A stretch of 64,000 nt of DNA from Siphlonurus alternatus (GCA_949825025.1 OX463779.1:32806359-32870358); one strand, 5' to 3'; positions 1-12,906 are shown, numbered from the stretch's first letter. The notes: generated from the sequence alone by a model not told the origin. Program-made: numbers and translations.

Positions 1-1373
1 TTAACAGTTGGAAACAACATTAGATACTTACAATACATTACATTTTATTACATGTAACATATTATATAATAGAAGGTAAGGTAATAAATGAAAACATATA
101 TATGATGATCAATGTTATTTATATATAATATATATTCTCCTATACATACATTTTTCTATAAAAATAGAAAGTTATAAAATTTTAGATGTACGCTACAGAA
201 AGCTTTTGTATATAATTTAATGTCAATTTTTATTTTCATTGGCAATTTCCTCTTGTTTCATTTATGTAGCATGTATACAATGTGTCCATCTGTATATATG
301 GCTATACAAAGCCACCGTTATCTGGTAAGCTATAAAATGCTGCTGCAGTGCACATAGTCCTAGGTATATGGGCTTCACGATCGTTCTAGAAAATGAACCA
401 CTGTAGAAATGGGCATGAAGTTATATATACAGGCAAATTAATTTAAAATACCCGCCGGATGTAGCCGGAAATGTGTTACATTTACATTTAAAATGTGGTA
501 AATGTCAAATTGTAATTGTGAAAGTTTTAACTAGTTTTCTTTACATGAAGAGAACATGCTATTTTAGTTACTTCCATAGGGAACGTAAAATTAATATGAA
601 TGTGGTTTGTAGCCAACTGCAACACATTTGTAGCATCACAACAGCAGTATAGTCAGACTGTGACCCTTACTAACCACCTCACTTAACTATTACGATGATA
701 CAGACTCAACTTTATGATAACTGCTGCATGCTTTTTATTACTCAACTTTTTTTGTGTTGTTTCTTTTATACATATACAAGTATAATGTCTATTTACGCTT
801 TAAAAATACGATAGCTGTATATTATTTTCTTCTGTATGCAAAAGATATCAAATTATGAGTCAATTTAAAAAAATATTATAATTTAAATATATGAATAATA
901 AATAAAGGTATTTATAGAAGATTATAGTTAAATACTTTAAACAGTTGGGAAATTTTAAAGGAAAGTTGTAACTTTTTATTATATTGCGTGAGTAGTATTT
1001 ATAAATATAAATTTATAAATATTTTACTATATATATTTTTTATTAAAAAAGTTTTTCTTGAACACTGAAAACATTGAATTTTATTTATATTATTCGTAAA
1101 GCAATATGCATCGCATTGTAAAATTCTCACAAATCTTTTTACTCTGCGACGTTTTGATAGACTTCCTTTCCATATGACAAAATATAATAAATGCCTGTTA
1201 TTACAAATATTTTATTGATTTTTTTACCTTGCATCTGTCCGGAACATAAATTCTTATTATTTATGTTTATTTATGTTTACATTTTTTTATAGCAACAACC
1301 AAGTACATATTTTTAGTCAGTAGTGAGAATTTATGCGTTTAAATAAGATGTTCTAAAAGGAGAGAAGTGCATC

Positions 1374-1376
<3 letters not shown>
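1..1376. other. AT-rich intergenic or intronic DNA, no gene seen
   Basis: Only short, stop-rich frames without recognisable protein motifs. No RNA gene or clear repeat was found by eye. Confidence 0.5.

Positions 1377-1448
<72 letters not shown>
1377..1448. repeat. (GA)n microsatellite
   Basis: About 36 uninterrupted GA dinucleotides, followed by a short purine-rich tail (gatagggggaaggggg). Confidence 0.97.
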
Positions 1449-1451
<3 letters not shown>

Positions 1452-1659
1452 GGGGAAGGGGGATAATAATTACTTTTTTTACTTTTTTATTAGTATTATT
1501 ATAGTATTATACATTACTCGTTGTACCAAAATTGTAATATGAATATAATATTATTAATTACATAAATTATGGTCAAAATATTTTCAATCTTAAATTATTT
1601 ACAATGCTAGAGTATTGCAAAGGCTTGTGAAATTAATTTCAAAATATTATGAAAGGTCA

Positions 1660-1815
1660 TCATCAGAATGAGCTGGCACGGTGGCAGCAGCAAAGTTCAA
1701 AGCCTCCTTCGTGCCTCTAACGATCTGTTGTGACCAGTGACGTCACGGCGGTCGTGAATCATTCCGCCCGGTGCGAGCAGAACACCCCCTCACTCCTCAC
1801 GCAAAGCGTCTTCAG
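1660..1815. promoter_or_regulatory. GC-rich island with CRE palindrome
   Basis: A locally GC-rich stretch in AT-rich surroundings with a full CRE octamer TGACGTCA at 1738-1745. It has no coding frame that I recognise. It could be a promoter or enhancer, or a fragment of one of the CRE-bearing repeats seen elsewhere in the window. Confidence 0.25.
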
Positions 1816-3560
1816 GAAAACCGTGACGTTACCTTTCTTTGAAAAAATGATTTATAAGGGTGTTTTTCATTGAAGAGTCACCTTGCAATTTAGTACACTG
1901 GCCGCTCAGCATTATTTTTTTCCCCTGAATGCTTTCTTAAATCGTATATTTTTCTACAGCAATAGCTTTATATTCATGTCAGGACGATGAATAAACGTTC
2001 ATACGTAAATCTTGAAATTTTGTAACGTATTAAATAAAGTCGTTAATCGGTAATTTTAAAATGCATGTTATAGGTTTGCTAGCTGCCACTTTAATATAAT
2101 ATGATATGTACACGATTTGTAAACAACATAAGAATATAACTCGAACCTATTAATGTGAAAAATTCATGTTATTACTTCAGTTGGGAACTAATTTTTTATG
2201 TTACGTTTGTACTTTTTTCGAGATTGTTAAACCACGTGATAGCATATAGAGAGATTATGCTTAATTATGTACTTCAAATTTAGCTGCAAAAATTTGAAAC
2301 TGGTCCCATATCAAAACTTTATTTTGATTTTAGAATTTAGCAGAGAATAATACTAAATTATTCATTAGTTAAAAAATTATAATTGAAACGAAATTCTATT
2401 AAAGTTTGAAATTTAGTAATTTAAACTTGATAAAAACGTCATTCATATTTTGCAAAATATGTTATCATCTATCGTTGTTTTATATCATGCTGGTGGGAGT
2501 TGCACGAATCTACGAAGTTATATAAGACAGATTTTAATCATAGCAGAAACTGTAATAGTCGTACGTGATCGTGAGAACAACGTCACGTGTTTAAGCTTAC
2601 TATTTTTAACGTTAACTACAGATAGAACTCGAACATTTTACTGCGTATATGAAAAACGTGACTTAAATTCATGAACCATTGTGTTAAACAAGTTTCTATA
2701 GAACTTTCTTCTTTTTATTAACCACACACTGATTTACTATTAGAAAGATAAACTCATGAATTAATACTTTTATAATATATAATATATAGTAGTTTTTTTG
2801 CTCTAAAAAAATATTTATATTTTCAGAATTACATGTTTATCAATCAATATTGATGTAAAATTATAGTATTTGAATTTCAATCTAAACTCGCTAAAATTTG
2901 CAAAGTCAATAAATTTTGAAAATTTGGAATGTTATCAAACTTGTTTTGAAACTCGTGGTTAAAATTTTAGGTTGGGAAGAACCAACCTTGTTAATAAAAA
3001 TTTAAAGTTTTTACTCTGAAAGTAATGAGAATTCTAAAGTTCCTCGTATTACTTGATTTTTGTATTCAGTATTTTACAATTTTCTGAGCTTACTATAGCA
3101 AACAGAGAGAACATAAGGCGTAGTAATTTAATCAAATTCAGTAAATGCATCAGTCATGAACATGCCATAGATAAGATAATAAATTTTGTTTTTCAAATCT
3201 ATTTTTATCCCAGAAAAAGAAATAATAAATTTATAAAGGAAAAAACATCAGATTATTGTAGCAGATGAATGAATTGGCAGTGGTAAACAATAAATTATAC
3301 TTATCATAAATGTTCATTGGTTTTAAAATTGAGTTCAATGTATAATTTCCAGGACAAAATTTGCAACTAGCGCACTTATTGATGGGATTAAGGAGATACC
3401 TCTGGTTAAATTTTTTAGCTAGAATTCATAAATTATAATTAAGGCCAATTACTATAGTTATAGGTTATTAACCAAAAAAGTTAGTAGTGTGAAGGAAAGA
3501 TGGAATAAGTGACAAGTAGACTTAATGTCGCGTACCTTGTGCCTCGGGGCTTAACATTTA
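1816..3560. other. AT-rich DNA, no gene seen
   Basis: Two short open frames of about 70 codons have no family resemblance, signal peptide or splice context. Treated as non-genic. Confidence 0.45.
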
Positions 3561-3782
3561 AAAGCTGATTCAGATGGCGACAATGGCGATGCGACGCGAT
3601 TTTGTCACACAAGCTGTGAAATTCTATGCGGCAAGTGAATTCGCCATTGCAGTGGCGAATATCGCGTTAAATTACGATGCTCTTTTTTTAATCACCAAAT
3701 ATGGCCACCAGTGGATGTTACAGCAAGTGCGCATTATTCGTTTTGCGTCGCATCATAAATTTCACCATGTGAATCCGCCTTA
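3561..3782. mobile_element. MITE with imperfect inverted ends
   Basis: The left end AAAGCTGATTCAGATGGCGA and the reverse complement of the right end (AAGGCGGATTCACATGGTGA) match imperfectly over about 38 bp. Both arms share GATGCGACGC. It is 222 bp with no coding capacity; an open 69-codon frame inside is a by-product. The target duplication is unclear, so the superfamily is unassigned. Confidence 0.6.
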
Positions 3783-6700
3783 ACACACAACTCATTTCAC
3801 AATTTATATATCAGGACCTTTAAAGAAAAAATAAAATATAAAAAGAGATTATAGAGAGAGAAATTTGGGATAGTACACAACAGTGGTTGTAATTTGTAAA
3901 CAAACGTGTAAGCAGAGTTCACCATCATCTGACCCCTATATAATAATAATAATAATAAAATCGTCTTTATTATAGAGGCGGGATTTAGGCCAAAAGGCCC
4001 ACTCTTCCATCCAACCTGAATATATTCCATCCATATATGAATATGATGTGAGAATTTTTAGTTGTATTTTTATATAATTTAAAAAGTGAGTTTTGTCAAA
4101 TTTATTATTCTTACACATTACGGTAAAGATAGCAAAAATATGAAATGCGAAGCAACAATCAATAAGTTAAACAGAATATATATGTATGAAATCAATCGCA
4201 AGTCAAGTAGAATTCAATACTTTGAGTTTTATAACAAAATATGATGTTCAATTTTTGTATTAAAAAAATGTATGTAATGCGTGGGCTGCCAATAGTAAAA
4301 TATGAATATCTGCGCAAAAAGAAAAAATACTTAGGAATACATTTTAAGTCTATACGAAGCATCCAATATTGTATCAATAAAATTATAATAAACCAATAGA
4401 CAAATTTAATGATATTTCTCTTTTTACTCTGTTAATTAACTTTTTTTAAATGTGTTTATTCATGATATAGACATAGTAAAGTACATAATACATAAGAAAA
4501 TTTAGTAGAATTATTTTTAGTTTGGATAATTTTTAGAAATTTTTATAAATCATGACAAGGAAAAATGTATATGTTGTACTAAAACAAAAAAATAATAATT
4601 TAGTAATATCATCATTTACTGTTATATCAAATACAGTTTTTCGTATTTTTTTAGGAAAATATTTATAAGCAAATTACTGTAAAATATTGAACAATAATTT
4701 AATATTTTCAGTCCCACAAGCTTAATTAAATATTAAGACCACTGCGGATTATAAAAATAGTAAATAAAGTACTAACGATGGTAAGTATCATTGTACGAAC
4801 TACGAACATCAATATAGCTGTTTTGAAACAAAAACTGAAATAATATTTGATGCAATAAAACATAAAAAACATTTCATGTTCATTTCATAACACAAAATGT
4901 TGACAAAATTTAAGCCATATCACTCATTTGATTTTTAGAATATTATTTTTTATATCTTTTAACACTTATGACCAAATATAAATGTACATTTTAATATAAT
5001 ATAACAACAATTAATTAACTTTTTGGTAACAAGTATTGTAGTATTATAATACAGAAGGCAAGTTTTAGATATTAAACACCATATATGCGAGTCTAAATTA
5101 GCTTTTCTCTTTCAACATTGTTTGGCCAGGGGTGTAGGGAGTGTGTAATCAATATTTCATTACCAAATGTAAAGCTGAAAAAATTATTTGTATATTACCA
5201 TAAATACGCTGAAAATGGGGAAGGTGGTTTCCCTACAGCAAATTATCTGTTAGTAACGTTTTAGATTTGTTACTAAACCCAATACTCTCTGCACTATAGG
5301 GGGACTCTAATGGACCCTTATTCTTATACCAGCCTATACATTTCTTCTTATGTTTCCAAAAATTTCACACATTTGTATTCCTAAAAAATATGTATCAAAT
5401 TTCGTTACATTGATACTATTACGTGTTCAATTTCACTTCAGAGAAATCCTTTTGGATATCAAAATATCACAGGTATAACCAGAAAAATAATTGAAACGTA
5501 TACAAGAACATTTCTTTGTGAGTATTATAAAGCTGTCGGCACTTGAAATGTGCTTCTTATGAACTGTTATGTTACAACATCCTAATGTAATTGCCTCAGC
5601 GTGGGCATATATATACATTGCCTAGAGCTAATTTCATATAAGTTGAAATAACTTGAAGTTTCAGTTTAATATATCTTCATTTTATTCATCAATGTTCCGA
5701 CTGACAAAAAGTTTGAAAACTTTTTAACTTTCAATTAAATACACGCAAAGAAAAACGTTGTTGTAATATGCAATTAAAAAAATATTAATTATAGTTAATG
5801 TTATCCTATACTGAGTTAATTAAAAGTACAATAAAGTTATCATTTATTATAAATATAAATTGCTTTTCTTTGCGAAGTGAAACGTTTACATATTTAAATT
5901 ATAAAAGTTAAGGTTTCTTAAAAATTATTACTGTTTGTAATCCAGATATATATGTAATATAAAAACTCGTTACACTGTATACAGAGTTTCTTTCAATTTT
6001 AACACGCAAAAGAATTTTTTTTTTATCATTAAAACTCTAGAACACACATGATACTTTCTAAAAAAAAAAAAGTTAAAAACTTAATCAAGTTGAACACTGT
6101 TAAGATTATTTCTTCTTTAGAATGGTCTCAAGAACTTTTACTGCTGAAACTTCTTTATCTGCAAGCTTAACAATTTAGTTATTAAAGTTACTACCACTTC
6201 AATGTAACACAATGGAGTAATCAATCGTTTTTATTTAATATAACAAAAACCCAATGGAGATTAAATTGTATAAGGGTAAAGAAATAATTAAATTTTCTAA
6301 CAGGGTCTTATTAAAGTGAAAACTGTCTGGAAGTTTAATATCTATTCTTACAACATCATTGATCATTTCGTGACGTTGATCAAACTCCTATATATGTTTT
6401 GTCAAAAAGATTGTAAAATTTACCCTGTGTTTTTTGAACCTTGCTATTTCTTAAAAAAATGTAACAAGAAAAAAAAAATATTGAACTTAAGTTACAACAG
6501 AGAGTTATTCATGGATTGGATTGGTTACAAACCATTTATCACGCTGAATTTTTTCTCATTTCGTTATTCACATGGTAAAAAAGAGACATATTTTACATAT
6601 TTTCCAAGAACGATTAACCTCTTCTGAACATTAATAGTATTATTTATATGCATAAGGAAAACATGAAAAAAAAATATTTTATTAACATAGTTCTTAGAAA

Positions 6701-6830
6701 TATAAAATTTAATATTTTGAAAGAAGAGGGTAGAAAAGGGTTGTTTATTTTATTTAAGTAGTATAATATTGATTTTACATTACGCACGCTTGCTTTGTTT
6801 TTCCTTGAGCTTGTTTTCGTTCTATGTGGC
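3783..6830. other. AT-rich DNA, no gene seen
   Basis: About 3 kb with only short low-complexity frames. The 103-codon frame at 6316-6627 is rich in Lys, Phe and Tyr as expected from AT-rich DNA and has no recognisable domain. Confidence 0.45.
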
Positions 6831-6947
6831 TCAATAAGATGATGTAAGGATCAGTTGGTAGACTCAGCGGGATGGTAATGAGCCCCCCAGCCCGCCTCCT
6901 GCTGCTGCTGCTCAACATGAGCACCTCGCTCGATACATCAGACAAGA

Positions 6948-6973
6948 TCACGTGACGTCATCAAGTCACGTGA
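6948..6973. promoter_or_regulatory. E-box/CRE/E-box cluster
   Basis: CACGTG at 6949-6954, TGACGTCA at 6953-6960 and a second CACGTG at 6967-6972 lie within 26 bp. This is a dense cluster of palindromic bHLH and bZIP target sites next to a GC-rich block (6880-6940). It suggests a regulatory element upstream of the CpG-rich stretch at 7260-7330. No gene start is proven. Confidence 0.35.
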
Positions 6974-7269
6974 CTACTTCTTCTAAATCTCCATTCTGAA
7001 TCATTGATTGAAAGAGTTGATTGCGCACGCGGAACAAAAGGAAATAGAGGCTTCAAGTCAGCTGATTTTGGCGGTGTTCCCACTTCCCCATCCTTTACTA
7101 TGGGACGACGTCTAAAAAGCTGTTAAAGAAATTTAACTCGTATATTTAAGTGATATATTCACAAACTAGATATGAATATTAGTCTAATTCACTAGTTTGT
7201 AGTAAGAAACAACATATAATTATGCCGTAGGATTAAATTAAAATTTGATTTTTAAGTGCTGGCGCCACA

Positions 7270-7472
7270 CCGCACATGTGTGCGACGTTGCCATATCAAC
7301 AAACATGGCGCCGCCGGCCTATAGCAGGGCCTATAGCCATATTTCAGACGTTTCTGGAGTTACGTCAGTAAATCACAAAATGTTAATATGTTTTGAAAAG
7401 TAAAAGCAATAAAAATATCAACATTGAAGAATGTTTTTACTGTGGGAATGAAGACTCAATTATTGTCATCAG
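7270..7472 (+). other. possible first exon ending at a strong splice donor
   Basis: A CpG-rich patch (7260-7330) contains an ATG in a good context followed by a 32-codon frame (starts MAPPAYSRAY). About 140 bp further on, a consensus donor CAG|GTAAGT occurs at 7470-7478. These are what a first exon or 5'UTR exon would show. No downstream exon is recognisable and the short frame stops before the donor, so this stays tentative. Confidence 0.18.
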
Positions 7473-8073
7473 GTAAGTCTTAAAAATAAGCGTAAATAAA
7501 TTTATAAAGTAGGGTGTTTATTGATCTTGAGGTTCATGTGCATTGAAAATATGCATAATTATGCATACTATAACCAGCAGTCATTGATTTATTGATTGAT
7601 ATTTTGATTTGCTAACTGATTTGATAATATGGACATAGAAACAGGTATATTAGTAATCAATTAATCCTACAACGTGAACACTTTCTGATCCAGCTTTCTT
7701 TGTTTGAGTCTGGAGGCTGGTGTACTGTATGCAAATGCATGCTCCGAGTAAGGCACTTTAATGTTCATAATCTCGGAATGCACTGCATTTATACTGTATG
7801 CATACTAGGCATACACTTTCTCAGTGCTCAGTGCTATTCTCCCATTATGTCAATTATAGGAGAATAGCCCTGCACCAGCTACGTACACTGCATTGTGGGT
7901 AGGACCATTATGCATACCTTTTTGACTCCTTTTAATTTTTTGCACCAAAAATGGCAATAATAATATATGCCTTTTACCTAGCTTATATGCATGTATGCAT
8001 ACAGTATTGTAATAAAGTTTAAGAAATTTGGAGTAACATTACTTTTTTTATCATGATATGATCCATATTGGTA

Positions 8074-8350
8074 AAGGTGCTTTCACATATTCGAAAATCG
8101 CTACGGAGTTCCGTAGCTATGCCGTAAGCCTTTCACATATTCTCGTTCATCTGCGGCAGCTGCGGCGGAAAATCATGTGAATGCCGTAGCAAAATCAAAC
8201 TCATCTTGATTTTGCTACGGAGTTCCGTAGAACGTGCCGCGAGGTGCTACGGAACAGCTACGGTGCGCCGCAGCAAAATCAACACATTTGCTACGAAGTA
8301 GCTACGGAGCATCGTTTCCGTAGCGATTTTCGAATATGTGAAAGCACCTT
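8074..8350. mobile_element. MITE with perfect ~34-bp TIRs and TA target
   Basis: The left terminus from AAGGTGCTTTCACATATTCG through CTACGGA is repeated exactly, inverted, at the right end (TCCGTAGCG...GAAAGCACCTT). TA dinucleotides flank both ends (8072-8073, 8351-8352), as for Tc1/mariner-type insertion. The 277-bp body is non-coding, with repeated CTACGGA and GCCGTAG motifs. Confidence 0.85.
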
Positions 8351-8434
8351 TATATATTAAATTCATATTCGTCAACACTGAATTGTGAATACAGTAGGTT
8401 TTCTACGCTTGACTTCCTTGTGCATTTCGACACA

Positions 8435-8653
8435 AAGGAGCCTTCACATATTCGAAAATTGCTACGGAATCATGCCTAACATGTTGATTACGCCTGGTGA
8501 TTTGCTGCGGCACTCAGTAAAAAATCAAAATGACTTTATTTTTTCTACGGTAGATACAGTATTCACAATTTTTTTTTTTTTTTTGCCACAACAGCCGCAG
8601 TCGAACAGACTCAAATCTGTAGCAATTAACTTTTGAATATATGAAAGCACCTT
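8435..8653. mobile_element. second, degenerate copy of the same MITE family
   Basis: The left end reads AAGGAGCCTTCACATATTCG and the right end ATATGAAAGCACCTT. These are the termini of the 8074-8350 element with several substitutions, and the centre has diverged. It lies 84 bp from the better copy. Confidence 0.75.
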
Positions 8654-8801
8654 TTTTAAAGCCGATCACAATAGCAGCATTGCTACCGTTTTTTAAACAG
8701 ACCAAATCTTTATTGCTATTATGATGTTTTTAAAATATGACAGTTCAGTATGCTTATTAATTGTAAGTTAACCATTTTTGCATTTACTGCAAAAATAAAA
8801 A

Positions 8802-8854
8802 ATTTAAAAGTAATAAAATTCTGACGTCACGTCAGAATTTTATTACTTTTAAAT
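8802..8854. repeat. perfect 25-bp inverted repeat around a CRE
   Basis: Arms of 25 bp are exactly complementary around a 3-nt loop TCA. The inner ends form CTGACGTCACGTCAG, so the TGACGTCA octamer (8822-8829) sits at the apex. Weaker complementarity continues outward to about 8789 and 8876, so this may be a small foldback element. Confidence 0.85.
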
Positions 8855-8963
8855 CTTTTATTTAGTATCTTTTTGCATGGTGAAATTTTTTATTATCATC
8901 TCATAATGTATTTATTGTTTGGTTTACAGAAAAACTGAGAGACACCAAAGAATTGGGCGTGGC

Positions 8964-9149
8964 CAGGGGCGGATCCAGCTCGCGGCTCTAGGCGGGGCGG
9001 TGCCCTTTACCGCAATGTTAAAATTTGGAGTGGCAGGGGATGGGGGGGGCGATGGGGGGGGGGGGGGTTGGTAACACCTTCAGTTTTGGGACCTTTGGGG
9101 GGGGGGACCATACGCCACCATCGCCCCCCACCCCTTGGATTCGCGCCTG
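8964..9149. mobile_element. GC-rich MITE-like element, hAT-type ends
   Basis: The left end CAGGGGCGGATCCAGC and the right end GGATTCGCGCCTG are imperfect inverted repeats of the CAGGGGCGGATCCA type common in hAT-derived MITEs. Long G runs fill the body. No 8-bp target duplication is visible, so the assignment is tentative. Confidence 0.5.
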
Positions 9150-9249
9150 ATAGGACGAGGAACGTGATATATTGAGACGTGGCTGTTGTTTCTGCAGAAG
9201 GTTTGGTTGCTAGGATACCGTCCAAAATTCCTTCTATCATCGCGAATAT

Positions 9250-9640
9250 TTAAGGTAGAGATAACGCCGAACAGCTGTTCGACGTACTCTAATTTGATAA
9301 CATGTGAACCTTGGGAAATTCACAAAAATTCTGAAATTTTGTTGAGAGGCAGATATTAGTGCCTAAAAGCTATAGAAAAAGTTTCAAAACAATTTAACGA
9401 GTCGTTTTTTTATTATTATTTTTTTATTAAGTTCTTGGTTTGTCTCTATGGGAAAGCACTATGCTGAAAATTAAAGAAAATCGGCTCGTTAAATTGTTTT
9501 GAAATTTTTCTATGGCTTTTAGGCACTAATATCTGTCTCTCAACAAAATGTCAGAATTTTTGTGAATTTGACAGCTAATGTTTACATGTTAATCAAAGGA
9601 GGGTACGTCAAACAGCTTTTGGGCATTATCTCTACCTTAA
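9250..9640. mobile_element. foldback MITE with TTAA target sites
   Basis: TTAA at 9250-9253 and 9637-9640 bracket an element whose ends are GGTAGAGATAA and TTATCTCTACC. Two arms of about 160 bp are near-complementary (shared runs include CAGATATTAGTGCCTAAAAG and CAAAACAATTTAACGAG). A TTAA target and long arms suggest a piggyBac-mobilised non-autonomous element. Confidence 0.85.
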
Positions 9641-9685
9641 GTACATAAAAATTAATAGTGAGCTGGCCGCAGCTACATTGCAGTA

Positions 9686-10084
9686 TTTTTTTTTTTTTTT
9701 TACAAGGATACACCCCTAAGAGCCTACAGCTCGCGGCGGGGTACTGGGTAGGGATAAGGTAGGGAATGGATAGTGGCCACGGCCTGCATGCTTACGCGTC
9801 CCAGCATTCGCGTAGGCGAGACTGAGGGAACCGTGGAAAACCTCAGTCAGGACGGACACCTCTACTTTTTCTCAATGGACCATGCAAAGCGATGTCCAAA
9901 GCCTGGTGAACCACACACAAGTGCGTCACTGCACTGGGTGGAAAGCGAGACGAATTTACCCCAGGGAGGGAGCAGCGTATTTTTTACTTGAAATGGTCAC
10001 CCATCCAAGTACTAACCACGCTCGACGTAGCCTGACTTCGGTGATCTAACAAGAACCGGTCAATGCACTGCGCCACGCCACCTC
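9686..10084 (-). mobile_element. SINE with 5S rRNA-like head, copy 1
   Basis: Read on the minus strand, the element starts GGCGTGGCGCAGTGCATTGA. It contains GTGGTTAGTACTTGGATGGG, almost identical to the box C region of 5S rRNA (GGTTAGTACTTGGATGGGAGACC in 5S), and GATCACCGAAG resembling the upstream 5S segment. A body of about 300 bp is followed by a 16-nt A tail (T run at 9686-9701 on plus). The 5S internal control region would act as a Pol III promoter. The same body recurs at 26158-26437. A 72-codon frame inside is not a gene. Confidence 0.8.
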
Positions 10085-10103
10085 AGTTTTATGTTTTTCA
10101 TAA

Positions 10104-10210
10104 TACATTCACATCACGGTGTTTAATTCGAATTCTTGGACGACGCCTTAAAAATAACATTATCCGTCGTAAACGAATATACATATTTTAAACACCGTCA
10201 TATGAATGTA
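10104..10210. mobile_element. small palindromic MITE, copy 1
   Basis: The ends TACATTCACATCACGGTGTTT and AAACACCGTCATATGAATGTA are inverted repeats. The core AATAACATTATCCGTCGT is shared with the element at 56934-57048, so the two form one family. It is 107 bp and non-coding. Confidence 0.75.
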
Positions 10211-10457
10211 TAGTAAAGTGTAATGTGTATGTTGTACTGACTTACACATTACACTTTCATCGTGCCATCATCCTCTTTTTTCTAATGTGAAGTTTCATCC
10301 TTTTTGACGTTCAGTGCCCCTATTATATGTGTAATATTAATATATTTAATAAAATAAAAAAGATTTTCTGATTTGATATTTCTTGACTTTTTTTTAGTTA
10401 GATAAATTCTAACAATGAAGACACTAAAGTTTCAGTCTATCACAAGCGAGATAGGTA

Positions 10458-10511
10458 TAGTACCATATAGTCTTCTATTGAAGCTCTCAGATAGAAGACT
10501 ATACATGGTTA
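10458..10511. repeat. hairpin, 21-bp arms
   Basis: ATAGTCTTCTAT at 10467-10478 is matched by ATAGAAGACTAT at 10491-10502, with imperfect extension on both sides and a 12-nt loop. Possibly a small foldback remnant. Confidence 0.65.
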
Positions 10512-10542
10512 TAATTCTTATATTGCAGTTATAATAATAATG

Positions 10543-10582
10543 TCATTGAGCTCTACACAAGGCCTTGTGTAGAGCTCAATGA
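10543..10582. repeat. perfect 40-bp palindrome
   Basis: TCATTGAGCTCTACACAAGG is followed immediately by its exact reverse complement with no spacer. Confidence 0.95.
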
Positions 10583-12818
10583 ATAATGTATATTTTATTG
10601 AGCAGCAACAGACAAAATAAATGTCAATATAGTCAAAGTGTAAAGTGTATAATATATGTTAAAGTTATATGTTGACCTTCAACTATTATTTTTTTTAAAT
10701 ACTATGCTGGGAAATAATGAACTAATGGATCTAAGTAGAGGCTCTTATTTTTAAAAGAAATAATACACAAGAAACCCAACAGAAAGGTTATTAGAGCATA
10801 TATATGCATATATTATGCTCTGTAGGCTGCAGCCTACCAGACTAGAGGAAACTACTAATATTTATGAATGCTATGATAAATCTATAAAATCGAAGGTATT
10901 AATTATGTTAATTGTCCAGATAAATTAAGCATGGCCTTTTTCTAAAAATAATTTTTAAACTCCTATTTTTTTAATTGTGGAATAGGAAATTTATTTTTAT
11001 TATATTACTGGATAGAGGAGAGGTAAACTTTATGCAGACATTATGTGCAAGATTCAATGCTATATATAAAACCTGACTTTGGCATTTCTATCTAGTTAAA
11101 ATAGGTAAAATCAGAAAATAATAGTTGTAAACATGAAGAAATAATAATTTTTCCATGGCTGTAAGCCTGCAAGTGACACACCCCCTTTTCCATCTTTAAA
11201 TTCAAGTAAACCTGGCAACGCTGTACTGACTTTAGTTCTCAAGTTTCCGCAGAAAAGCGCCAAATTTCTCGAGTTGTTTTAGCTATATATTTAAATTTTA
11301 CAATGCCAGGAAAGGAAATATTATGTTCATTAAATGCAGAAAAAATTATTACACCTAAATATGAACATAGCTAAAGGTAAATCTTAACGTAACTCTCATA
11401 AGTTCAGTTTTTTTGCCGGTCGCCATGCTAAAAGATAGGGGTGTGGGAACACTTGAAGCCTCTATTAACAATGTTGCTGAATATTGAAAGAATTGTTATA
11501 TTAAAATGTTATTTTTATAAAAAAATATAATGAATATTATATAGCGTTTGCCTGGCTTTGTTGTTGTTTACATTCAGCAGTAGGTACTGAGAGGGAACTG
11601 GAATCACTTGATTTATTCCTCCTAATTTAACATATTTTTAATTTTTTTTAACAATAATATATACGTAAGAATTTAATATACATAACTTGAACACATACAT
11701 TTTTTTTTATTTTTCCTGGTTTCTTTATGATAATTTTTTGTTGTGCCGTTTCCCCCTCGCATTCAAAAGTCCGCGGGGAAAGCAATGGTCGGTGATTGGC
11801 TGATTTTTTTTAAGAATCTTAGGGTCAATATCAGTGCATAAGTGTCGTAAAATGGTCATTATTGACGTGAAATTTGGAGCCGATTTACATTTTAATTAAT
11901 GATTTATTGTATTTTCCACAGATATCATTGGCAAATATTGTATTTTTTTCCATTTACTTGACATTTCAATCTATCAAATAAAATAATTGTCAAAGGTACC
12001 ACAATTGTCATATCGCAGAAAATAAATAGTTTTTGGTATGCTACTACCATGTTAAATAGGTGCTTTTTGCCTACATTCACGTGACGTCATGTTTTTGTGA
12101 CGTATGGTGAAAGACCCGTTATAAATTTATAATTTATAATATTTATTTTAAATTTTACTGTGTTATAAAAAAAAAAGAAATGTAATCATGTAAATTCTGA
12201 AGGTGGTAAAAGGAAAAAAGCAATTTCTCTCTGTAAAATGTATATAGGCAACTGGTATAAATAGTAAAAAAAAAAAGTTCCAGTTACCAATATCATCTTG
12301 AAACTCTTTCCTCAATATTTTCGTTTCTGCTTCAGGCATATATTTGATTATATTCGTGTACCAGTGACGTTTTTTCATCATTCCCAAGAGATATAATATA
12401 TGATATCGGAAGTGATATCACGTGGAGTCTCCAGACTCTCCAGCAAATATATATTATGTGTGTTCAAAGTTATGCTTTGCTGAATACAGTGCATGCTTAG
12501 TAGAGGCATCTCACCTTCCTCTTTTGTGTGTCCACGCCCACTATGTTATCTTTGCTCTCTCTCTTTCTCGTGGTATATGACCGACGAACAAATGTGAATA
12601 GGAAACTGAAGAAGTCGATTTAATTTACATGAGAAAGACTCATACAACAGTTTCCAGGAAATGAAATAAACATCATCTCATGGTCATATAGAAGATACTT
12701 GCTACACTCTGTTCCATTTGTAAGACACTTGTATTAAAAATAACACATTTTTATATATATTTTTTTGCTCTTTAGATCAATACAGTAAGAAACACTGAAG
12801 ATTGAAGACAATATTTGC
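10583..12818. other. no gene seen; CRE/E-box site at 12080
   Basis: AT-rich DNA without a supported gene. Noted inside: CACGTGACGTCATG at about 12079-12092, which combines an E-box and a CRE (TGACGTCA at 12082-12089), and a segment at 11395-11465 that resembles 7045-7125 in inverted orientation. Confidence 0.4.
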
Positions 12819-12899
<81 letters not shown>

Positions 12900-12906
12900 C
12901 ATATAT
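12819..12906. repeat. (TA)n microsatellite
   Basis: About 85 bp of alternating TA with one TTT interruption. The Tyr-Ile repeat frames on both strands are artefacts of it. Confidence 0.95.
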
